8,466 bases of DNA, taken from contig CANJWU010000039.1 of the NCBI GenBank assembly GCA_947478655.1, positions 1-8,466 on the forward strand, in the 5' to 3' direction. The translations under genes and the position numbers were made by a program. The notes under the pieces are model-generated. The model was not told where the DNA came from. It saw nothing but the letters and a program-made list of their open reading frames with translations, and ran no database searches. Below are positions 1 through 5,838 of this stretch, one piece after another. The stretch is from Sphingobacteriales bacterium. Its GTDB lineage: Bacteria > Bacteroidota > Bacteroidia > Sphingobacteriales > Sphingobacteriaceae. The first letter of the stretch is position 1. Every line of letters starts with the position of its first letter.

Positions 1-435
1 AATGTTGATTTAAATGTTTTCAAAAAAATATTTTCGGATTTTGGATTAGTGGTGCCAGATATACACGATAGGAATTACCAAATTTCTGCAAAAGATTATT
101 CGCTGTTTTTAAATATTGTTTACAATGCAGGTTATTTAACCATTGCTCACTCCGAAACTGTTGCCGAATTATTAAACGAATCCAATTTTGAAGTAGGCAT
201 GCAAAGTGGCTTGCCCAGTAATACCAACATCATACATAAATTTGGCGAATGGGGCGAAAGCGCAAATCCAGACATGCATCAATTGTCTGAGTCGGGCATC
301 ATCTATTTAGGTAATTCCCCCTATTTACTCACCATCATGACACAAGGAAAAGATGTCAATAATTTACCTCCCGTATTAAGCGATATTTCTAAAACCATTT
401 ACGATTACTTGAATGTAGATAAAAGCAGTATTTAA
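1..435 (+). CDS. Class A beta-lactamase-like serine hydrolase, C-terminal part (5' end outside window)
   Basis: The reading frame is open from base 1 to the TAA at 433-435, giving 144 visible residues, so the start and the N-terminal SxxK nucleophile lie left of the window. A GTG at 49 is in frame but is not a credible start because the conserved fold continues upstream of it. What is visible matches the C-terminal half of the class A-type serine hydrolase family (Beta-lactamase2 superfamily, COG2367). An 'ISAKDYSLFLNIVYNAGYL' helix is followed by 'GLPSNTNIIHKFGE' (visible residues 70-83), where HKFGE sits at the place of the KTG motif, and then by the strand pair 'HQLSESGIIYLGNSPYLLTIMTQG'. 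The HKFG form is usual in Bacteroidota homologues that are not proven drug-hydrolysing lactamases, so general serine hydrolase or peptidase-like activity is the safest call. The active-site serine and any signal peptide cannot be checked here. The gene converges on the metalloprotease gene with a 17-nt gap. Confidence 0.85.
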   Translation, partial: NVDLNVFKKIFSDFGLVVPDIHDRNYQISAKDYSLFLNIVYNAGYLTIAHSETVAELLNESNFEVGMQSGLPSNTNIIHKFGEWGESANPDMHQLSESGIIYLGNSPYLLTIMTQGKDVNNLPPVLSDISKTIYDYLNVDKSSI

Positions 436-443
436 AATCTGTT

Positions 444-463
444 TAAAAGAATTTATTCTTTTA
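444..463. terminator. Possible bidirectional terminator between convergent genes
   Basis: An 8-bp inverted repeat (TAAAAGAA / TTCTTTTA, loop TTTA) lies between the serine hydrolase stop (433-435) and the last codons of the convergent metalloprotease gene, overlapping that gene's stop codon at 453-455. The stem has a single G-C pair, so it is weak as a hairpin. Its placement and the T-rich arm leaving on both strands are what suggest termination in both directions. Confidence 0.35.
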
Positions 464-2564
464 CAAATCGATGAATACTGTAAGCATCTTTAATGGTTAT
501 TCTAATAGAGTAAACGCCAGCGGATAAAAATTTAACATCCATATTATTAGTATTTACAGCGCTTTTAATTGTTCTTCCGTGCATATCTAAGATCTCTGCT
601 TTATCGGCTGTTTCACTGAAATATAATACATCGTTTGCTGGATTCGGATGTATAAAAATTGGCTTAAGATCTGCATTATTTATACCGGTACCAACACCGA
701 CGTTTACTGTTGCAGAAGCCGAACAACCATTACAATCGGTAGCTACAACAGAATAAGTTCCTGCAGCAACACCTCTAAGATCTTCTGTAGTTGCACCATT
801 AGACCATAGATAAGAAAGGGTAGAAGTATTTTTTCCGTAATGAACTTTAATAAGCGGAGCTCTTGGCGTATTGAGTGGATTTGGAAAATCACCACCACGA
901 CCCAGCGTAATGGTAATTTCTCCATTACTTCCCCAAGGTGTAACACCAGCTACTCCTGTAGCAATAGAATAAGTTAATGTTCCATTAAGTCCTATATAAA
1001 AACCGTAGGTAGCGCCAGCGGGTATGCTTACCGATGTCATTGGAATGGGTCCACTATATAATGGCCGCGTTAAAGTTCCTCCCGATGGAACGGTAGCACT
1101 TGCATAATTAGCCAATGTAATCCAACCATCTTGATTGGTCATGTGAGGAAGATACGAGCCAGGATAATAATATATACTGTAACTCTTAGCTGTACCATAA
1201 TAACTTCCATAACTACCTTGAGAAAATCCGGTAATAGTTAATGGCTTTGTTGTCGTATTAATCATATTGAACATGATGCCAGTGGAGCCAGTTGCAGTTC
1301 CAAGGTTAGCAGCTAAAACAGTTGGTCTGGTACAATTCGATCCAATAATGGATAAATCTATCGCACCATCTAATGCGCTCGCACTACTTGCCCCAACTAC
1401 TAAAGTTGAAGTAGATACATCACAGAACAAACACGCAGCAGTATCACTTATTGTTGCTTGCGAATTGAAAGCATAAGAAGTGCTGTCTTTACAACCTGCA
1501 CAAGCAGTATAATTACAATCAACACTCACATTAGCTAATGCATTATAATTACACGATAAAGAATCCATACAACCATATACAACTCCAGCTTGACATACAC
1601 TGTTAAGAAAGTTTGGTCTATATAAATTGATAGTCGCTAACATTCGCGCCTTTTGATTTTGAGTAAATATATTTCTGCAATCGGTGTAATCCATAAAATT
1701 CATAAACATTTCTCCATTAGCTCCCGAATTACATATACTAAAGGTGTTAAAAGGAAATGTAGGACAATCATAAGTTGGATCCGACTTGGTTGGCGTATCA
1801 GCACACAAATCATCGCCACAATTAGATGCTCCATTGGTAGGGCCCCAAACATGGTATAGGCTTAAATAGTGGCCAATTTCATGCGAGATAGTTTTTATAA
1901 TAAAAGCGTTACCCGATGCAGTGCCAATATCGCCAAACCTAGTATAATCAATTACTACGCCATCAGCATTAGCAGGTGAACCAGGAAATGTGGAATAACC
2001 ATTCAATCCATTTAATTGACAAACCCAAATATTTAAATAATTTGCACTATTCCAGCCATTTTGACCTCCTAAGGAGGTATATTTAATTACATCAGTTGCT
2101 GGATCAAAATTAACTGCAGTAGTTGGCGTTCTGGTAATGCCAGTGGTGGCATTGCCATTCGAATCTAGGCTGGCAAGACAAAACTCGATTTCGCAATCTG
2201 CCGCAACAGCTGCAAAAACAGCAGGAGTGGCTGGAGCATCTACATTTAATCTTCTGTAATCTTTATTTAAAATAGCAATTGCCGATAAAATTTGTGCAGT
2301 ACTAATATTCTGCGTTGCATTGGCATAAACTACATGCACAACAACAGGAATGCTAATGATGCTGCGCTTCTTAGCTTTAGCAGTCGGATTATTTTTAATC
2401 CAGTTTTGTAATACTTGCTCATTTTGCAACATTTTATTGGCTAATTGAGGATCTTGCGTTTTTAAATATTCAAGATATTCCATCGTGCCGCACTCTTTTT
2501 TTTGCGCGGATACAAAAGAATAAGAAAACAAAAATAAAAAGGTAAGTAGTGCAATTTTTTTCAT
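453..2564 (-). CDS. Secreted M43-family zinc metalloprotease with T9SS C-terminal sorting domain
   Basis: Predicted secreted metzincin endopeptidase of 703 residues. A Sec signal peptide (1-20, ending FVSA-Q) is followed by a propeptide-like helical stretch (about 25-65) and the M43 catalytic domain (about 70-320). The zinc motif is HEIGHYLSLYH at 228-238 (ligands H228, H232, H238; catalytic E229) and the Met-turn is NFMDYTD around M291. Residues 330-381 hold two Cys-rich repeats of the 'GCxD..xxYNxxA' type. Residues 583-622 resemble a SprB repeat (YLWSNGATT...AAGTYSVVATDCNGC). The end, about 636-703, is a T9SS type A tail (HPNPANDVLYFS ... SAGVYSIRI ... RFVKE), so the protein should cross the outer membrane and be released or surface-attached. 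Residues about 395-575 are beta-rich and unrecognised. I chose ATG at 2564 because the signal peptide starts there; the frame opens from a TTG at 2624, but that codon lies inside the -7 promoter box. Substrate unknown. Confidence 0.93.
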   Translation of the reverse strand: MKKIALLTFLFLFSYSFVSAQKKECGTMEYLEYLKTQDPQLANKMLQNEQVLQNWIKNNPTAKAKKRSIISIPVVVHVVYANATQNISTAQILSAIAILNKDYRRLNVDAPATPAVFAAVAADCEIEFCLASLDSNGNATTGITRTPTTAVNFDPATDVIKYTSLGGQNGWNSANYLNIWVCQLNGLNGYSTFPGSPANADGVVIDYTRFGDIGTASGNAFIIKTISHEIGHYLSLYHVWGPTNGASNCGDDLCADTPTKSDPTYDCPTFPFNTFSICNSGANGEMFMNFMDYTDCRNIFTQNQKARMLATINLYRPNFLNSVCQAGVVYGCMDSLSCNYNALANVSVDCNYTACAGCKDSTSYAFNSQATISDTAACLFCDVSTSTLVVGASSASALDGAIDLSIIGSNCTRPTVLAANLGTATGSTGIMFNMINTTTKPLTITGFSQGSYGSYYGTAKSYSIYYYPGSYLPHMTNQDGWITLANYASATVPSGGTLTRPLYSGPIPMTSVSIPAGATYGFYIGLNGTLTYSIATGVAGVTPWGSNGEITITLGRGGDFPNPLNTPRAPLIKVHYGKNTSTLSYLWSNGATTEDLRGVAAGTYSVVATDCNGCSASATVNVGVGTGINNADLKPIFIHPNPANDVLYFSETADKAEILDMHGRTIKSAVNTNNMDVKFLSAGVYSIRITIKDAYSIHRFVKE

Positions 2565-2621
2565 GATATACAATTTTAAGATGAATAAGCCATACAGATT
2601 GTATGAGTTCTGTCCATAAGA

Positions 2622-2629
2622 CAAAAATA
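2622..2629 (-). promoter_or_regulatory. -7 promoter box of the metalloprotease gene
   Basis: Read on the minus strand, these bases are TATTTTTG, a full match to the Bacteroidota -7 consensus TAnnTTTG. Transcription would start near 2615 and leave a leader of about 50 nt before ATG 2564. I see no TTG at the usual 19-21 bp upstream, only T-rich sequence, so the -33 element is poor. The box supports the downstream ATG as the true start. Confidence 0.45.
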
Positions 2630-2681
2630 TTAAGGCAGATAAATAAAAAATTGTAAAAATCGAAAGGGATTTAAAATTTAC

Positions 2682-2703
2682 TTACCCTATTTAGGAGGGG
2701 TAA
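2682..2703 (-). terminator. Candidate intrinsic terminator after the AraC-family gene
   Basis: Just past the stop codon of the AraC-type gene (2708-2710) the minus strand reads TTACCC, a 10-base interval, then GGGTAA, a perfect 6-bp stem that a G-T pair can extend to 7. A short AT-rich tract with four T's follows, which is weaker than a classical T-run. Its position, between this gene and the promoter of the metalloprotease gene, fits a terminator that separates the two transcripts. Confidence 0.35.
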
Positions 2704-2707
2704 ATGT

Positions 2708-3544
2708 TTACAGATTTCCAAAACTATCATAGCGCCAATGCTGAAAATCGGAAAAATCGGAACTGAGTTGACTATTTACAAAATACTGTTTGGGAGTGAT
2801 TCCTGTGGCATCTTTAAAATCTTTACTGAAATGCGCTTGGTCGAAATAATTTAAATGATAGGCAACTTGGGTGAGTGATTCTTCCGAAGTTAATGGAAAA
2901 TCTAAGGCTTTTTTAATTCGATGAATTTTGATTAAGTCTTTGGGTGAAATGCCAACATGTTGATTAAATAGGTTTCGAAGCGAAGTAGGCGTAATATTTA
3001 AGATAGCACTTAATTCAGCTACCTTATAAATATTTTCCTTGGTAATTAAATGATGTGCAGTTGAAACTCTTTTATCTATTGCTACATGATGTAAATTATC
3101 TTTCAAAAATTCTTCTATTTTATCTAATATAGCGTCATCATTTTTGCTTTCACATAAATGCTCATAGAGTTTATTCACTGCTTCTTTTTTAAATAAATCA
3201 AACAAATCTGTTCCATTGTTTTTAGCAATAGCATACAATTTATCTTTTAAAAACAATCGAAGAACATGCGGATAAAAACCAAATGAAATTTCGCGATAAT
3301 TCGGACTCATTTTAAGTAATTGCACTTTTTCAATGAGTCCGTAAAGGTGGATCTTTGACTGCTTTTGCCATCCATCGGCTGTTTGAATATGGCAGTCGCC
3401 TGCTAAAGTAACTGTAATGCCTAATTCACCATTGGGAACACAACAGTAAATAAATTCGTTTTTTCCATTGGATAAATCATAAACATCAGTTAAATATTTT
3501 GATGTGTGTTTTCTTGTTTTATGATTTATTAATCGAAATTTCAA
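2708..3544 (-). CDS. AraC-family transcriptional regulator with DUF6597-type N-terminal domain
   Basis: Predicted cytoplasmic DNA-binding regulator of 278 residues. The N-terminal part (about 20-105) resembles the DUF6597 sensor domain: a 'VPNGELGITVTLAG' strand, then 'IHLYGLIEKVQLLKM' and 'REISFGFYPHVLRLFL'. The C-terminal AraC DNA-binding domain covers about 168-256, with a first helix-turn-helix around 172-195 (VAELSAILNITPTSLRNLF) and the second around 224-254 (VAYHLNYFDQAHFSKDFKDATGITPKQY), the family's most conserved segment. The start is a TTG at 3544. No in-frame ATG exists before residue 79, and an in-frame TGA lies a few codons upstream, so a non-ATG start looks unavoidable. It sits 70 bp downstream of the class C-like hydrolase gene on the same strand and could be co-transcribed with it or control it; neither is shown. 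The ligand is unknown. Confidence 0.9.
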   Translation of the reverse strand: MKFRLINHKTRKHTSKYLTDVYDLSNGKNEFIYCCVPNGELGITVTLAGDCHIQTADGWQKQSKIHLYGLIEKVQLLKMSPNYREISFGFYPHVLRLFLKDKLYAIAKNNGTDLFDLFKKEAVNKLYEHLCESKNDDAILDKIEEFLKDNLHHVAIDKRVSTAHHLITKENIYKVAELSAILNITPTSLRNLFNQHVGISPKDLIKIHRIKKALDFPLTSEESLTQVAYHLNYFDQAHFSKDFKDATGITPKQYFVNSQLSSDFSDFQHWRYDSFGNL

Positions 3545-3605
3545 ATAGGTATCAATTATAATTTTGGTGAATCAATAAATCTTGTTTATTAAAGATAGGT
3601 ATTAA
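3543..3605. repeat. Pair of ATAGGTAT direct repeats upstream of the AraC-family gene
   Basis: ATAGGTAT occurs at 3545-3552 and 3595-3602, exactly 50 bp apart. With flanks, 11 of 13 bases match (3543-3555 against 3593-3605). The pair fills the short gap between the hydrolase stop and the TTG start of the regulator. AraC-family proteins commonly bind direct repeats, so an autoregulatory site is possible, but chance is a real alternative in such AT-rich DNA. Confidence 0.25.
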
Positions 3606-3614
3606 AAAACCGTA

Positions 3615-5177
3615 TTACTCTACTCTTTTCAAATCTAAATCTTGAAAATCAAAGCTGAAGTCAATATTTGGAGAAATACCTTTCATTTGAATAGTTTGAG
3701 CTTTACCTTTTTCATCTAAAGAAAACTGGGCAAAGGCATCACAATTCATGGCTTGGTATTCCCATTTTATAGCAAAGGTATTATCGTTGTACATAGCCAT
3801 TGGTCCATTTAACTTTGGAGAACGAATACATTTAATCCATAATTGCTTATTTTTTTCGAACACTACTACCTTGCCAAACCATTTGTCGGCATAGATTCCT
3901 ATAAAGTTTTCGTTTTTTACTTTTGAATTTTTTACCAATTCAACTTGTTCCCAGGTTTTTTTTGTGACACTATCTCCTTCATTTTTATCTTCATTTCTCC
4001 AAGCGGATATTTTATCTATCCAGGCATGATCATCAAGACCCAAATAACTGTCTGCAATGGTGTTGGAGACTGCAGAAAAAAGTCCTTCACCGCCACTTTC
4101 GGTATTAGTTAAAATGACAATGCCTAAATTTAAATCGGGATACAGGCTTACTTTAGAAAGCATACCAGGTAAGGCGCCTGTATGGGAGACTTTTAATTTT
4201 CCATTTGCATCTGATAAAAACCAACCCAAGCCATAACCGTTAAAATGAGAATTGTATCTAGGGTTTAGATTTGTTGCTAAGACCGTATGTATGCGCCACA
4301 TTTCTTCGAGATTTTTTAAAGAGAACAAAGGCGTTTTTAAATCTTTTCCATACATACCTTTATTTAAACGCAGCATCATCCATTTTGACATATCTACCAC
4401 ATTAGATACTATGCCGCCAGCTGCATCTGCCATTCCAATATCATACTTAGCAATTGTTTTGATACTACCAGATTCGGACGAATGTGGTGTGGCCCAATTA
4501 TTTTGATTTTTATATACCTCGCCAACTACCGTATTATTCATTTGTAAAGGTTCGATAATTCGCTTTTGCACAAATAATTCATAACTCATGCCACTGGCTC
4601 TTGCAATTACTTCTCCAGCCACCATGTATAATAAATTATCGTAATCAAACTGTGTGCGAAAAGCCGATACAGGTTTAAAATATTGAAAGCAGCCGATCAC
4701 ATCTTTAATGGTAAAGTCCGAACCATCTGGAAAAAACATTAAATCGCCGGCACCTAAACCAAGTCCGCTGCGATGCGTTAACAAATCTTGAATATTAAAA
4801 TGCTCGGTAACATAATCATCATACATTTTAAATTCAGGAATATGAGTGATTACTTTATCGGTCCATTTTATTTTTCCTTCTTCTTCTAAAATTGCAAGCG
4901 CAGTACTGGTAAAGGCTTTGGTATTAGAGGCGATCTGAAAATTAGTATCGTCATTGACGGCTATTTTAGTATTTACATCGGTTACACCATAACCTTTTGA
5001 ATGAAATACTTTTCCATCTTTTACCACGGCAACGGCAGCACCTGCTACTTTAAATTTTAGCAAGGCAGCATCAACCAAAGAGTCAATTTGTTCTGAGGAG
5101 ATTTGAGCAAAAGTGATGCTAGGATTAACTATGCAAATCAAAAACAAGCAAAGCAGAAATGGGGTCTTTTTTTTCAT
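3615..5177 (-). CDS. Exported class C beta-lactamase-fold serine hydrolase with DUF3471 tail
   Basis: Predicted serine hydrolase of 520 residues of the beta-lactamase/D-peptidase family (PF00144). A Sec signal peptide (1-24, ending TFA-Q) has no lipobox cysteine, so a periplasmic or secreted location is likely. The catalytic motifs are all present: SNTK at 84-87 (nucleophile S84, K87), YDN at 179-181 and HTG at 332-334 in place of KTG. 'LLTHRSGLG' (132-140) and 'YGLGWF' (315-320) are typical of the family. The C-terminal part, about 415-518, matches DUF3471 (GIYADKWFGKVVVF ... FAQFSLDEKGKAQTI ... DFSFDFQDLDLKRV). The HTG form is usual in esterase- or peptidase-like members, so antibiotic hydrolysis should not be assumed. 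ATG 5177 is followed directly by the signal peptide. The gene diverges from the DUF1801 cluster and is followed by the AraC-type gene after 70 bp. Confidence 0.93.
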   Translation of the reverse strand: MKKKTPFLLCLFLICIVNPSITFAQISSEQIDSLVDAALLKFKVAGAAVAVVKDGKVFHSKGYGVTDVNTKIAVNDDTNFQIASNTKAFTSTALAILEEEGKIKWTDKVITHIPEFKMYDDYVTEHFNIQDLLTHRSGLGLGAGDLMFFPDGSDFTIKDVIGCFQYFKPVSAFRTQFDYDNLLYMVAGEVIARASGMSYELFVQKRIIEPLQMNNTVVGEVYKNQNNWATPHSSESGSIKTIAKYDIGMADAAGGIVSNVVDMSKWMMLRLNKGMYGKDLKTPLFSLKNLEEMWRIHTVLATNLNPRYNSHFNGYGLGWFLSDANGKLKVSHTGALPGMLSKVSLYPDLNLGIVILTNTESGGEGLFSAVSNTIADSYLGLDDHAWIDKISAWRNEDKNEGDSVTKKTWEQVELVKNSKVKNENFIGIYADKWFGKVVVFEKNKQLWIKCIRSPKLNGPMAMYNDNTFAIKWEYQAMNCDAFAQFSLDEKGKAQTIQMKGISPNIDFSFDFQDLDLKRVE

Positions 5178-5361
5178 TGTAATAAAAAATCATTTGGTCC
5201 TAATATAGCTAAATTAAGGTTTTAATGTGATTTGGCACCTGCTATTTTAAAAGGATTCGGGTATTAGCCCTATTTGTATTTGTTTCCTTAATCTATAGGT
5301 AATTTTCAAAAAAATATATTTAAATTGTGTCTTTAATTTGAAAGAGAATTTAAGTGTTTTT
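5178..5361. other. Divergent intergenic region
   Basis: This 184-bp stretch separates the divergent hydrolase gene and the DUF1801 gene and should hold promoters for both. On the plus strand I find only near-matches to TAnnTTTG (TATATTTA at 5315-5322 and TTAATTTG at 5333-5340), neither with a TTG at the right distance. I see no small ORF, RNA gene or convincing hairpin; GGGTATTAGCCC at 5259-5270 is only a 3-bp stem. Confidence 0.5.
5200..5207 (-). promoter_or_regulatory. Weak -7-like box upstream of the class C-like hydrolase
   Basis: On the minus strand these bases read TATATTAG, seven of eight positions of TAnnTTTG, 22 bp before the ATG at 5177. No TTG is found at the expected distance upstream. 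It is the best promoter candidate I can find for this gene, but in AT-rich DNA such a match is weak. Confidence 0.25.
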
Positions 5362-5829
5362 ATGAAAGCAGACGGAAATACAGTAAAAGAAATTTTAAAT
5401 AATGTGCCTGCAGATAGGTTGGTAGCTTTTAATAAATTGCACGAAACCATTGTAAAAAGTTTACCAAAAGGTTTTGAAGCAGGCATAAGCTATGGTGGCT
5501 TAGGCTATGTGGTGCCACATAAACTATATCCTGCAGGATACCATTGCAAACCAACTGAACCTTTGCCTTTTGCTTCTATTGCATCACAAAAAAATACAAT
5601 TAATTTTTATCATATGGGCATTTACGCCGATCCTAAATTATTGGATTGGTTTGTAAGCGAGTATCCAAAGCACAGTAAAGCAAAACTTGATATGGGAAAA
5701 AGTTGTATTCGATTTAAAAATTTTGACGAAATTCCGTATAAACTAATTGCCGAATTGATGAAAAAAATGAGCGTAAAAGATTGGGTGAATCAATACGAAA
5801 CGCTTTATAAACCTAAGCCTAAGAAATAA
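5362..5829 (+). CDS. DUF1801 domain protein (frataxin-like fold family)
   Basis: Small cytoplasmic protein of 155 residues that is almost entirely one DUF1801 (PF08818) domain. Conserved segments are 'LPKGFEAGISYGGLGYVVP' (34-52), 'YPAGYHCKPTEPLPFASIASQKNTINFY' (56-83) and 'KLDMGKSCIRFKNFDEIPYKLIAELM' (108-133). The family includes Bacillus subtilis Fra (YdhG), described as an iron chaperone; many other members have no known role, so iron handling here is only a hint. I start it at ATG 5362. The frame also opens from a TTG at 5338, which would add eight residues (KENLSVF and a Met) that do not belong to the domain. It is the first gene of a plus-strand cluster, with the aldehyde dehydrogenase starting 9 nt after its stop. 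No signal peptide or membrane segment is visible. Confidence 0.9.
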   Translation: MKADGNTVKEILNNVPADRLVAFNKLHETIVKSLPKGFEAGISYGGLGYVVPHKLYPAGYHCKPTEPLPFASIASQKNTINFYHMGIYADPKLLDWFVSEYPKHSKAKLDMGKSCIRFKNFDEIPYKLIAELMKKMSVKDWVNQYETLYKPKPKK

Positions 5830-5838
5830 TATTCTGAA

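Noticed and set aside
743..1859. Several open frames of about 66-70 codons on both strands over the metalloprotease gene.
   Set aside because: They overlap a strongly supported gene in other frames, have no recognisable motifs and no promoter of their own.
4252..4506. An 84-codon plus-strand frame antisense to the class C-like hydrolase.
   Set aside because: It is the shadow of conserved hydrolase sequence and its peptide has no family features.
1..5177. The two beta-lactamase-fold genes as an antibiotic-resistance locus.
   Set aside because: Both have His in place of Lys in the KTG-type motif, no AmpR-like regulator or mobile element is present, and such hydrolases are common housekeeping or peptidase-like genes in Bacteroidota.
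5259..5270. GGGTATTAGCCC as a hairpin or riboswitch element upstream of the DUF1801 gene.
   Set aside because: The stem is only three base pairs and no further structure surrounds it.
5247..5486. A 79-codon minus-strand frame across the divergent intergenic region and the start of the DUF1801 gene.
   Set aside because: Half of it is antisense to conserved DUF1801 codons and the rest is low-complexity AT-rich sequence with no motif.
5527..5540. Perfect 14-bp palindrome TATCCTGCAGGATA inside the DUF1801 gene.
   Set aside because: It encodes the conserved YPAGY segment of the family, which largely dictates the bases; no spacing or context suggests a site.
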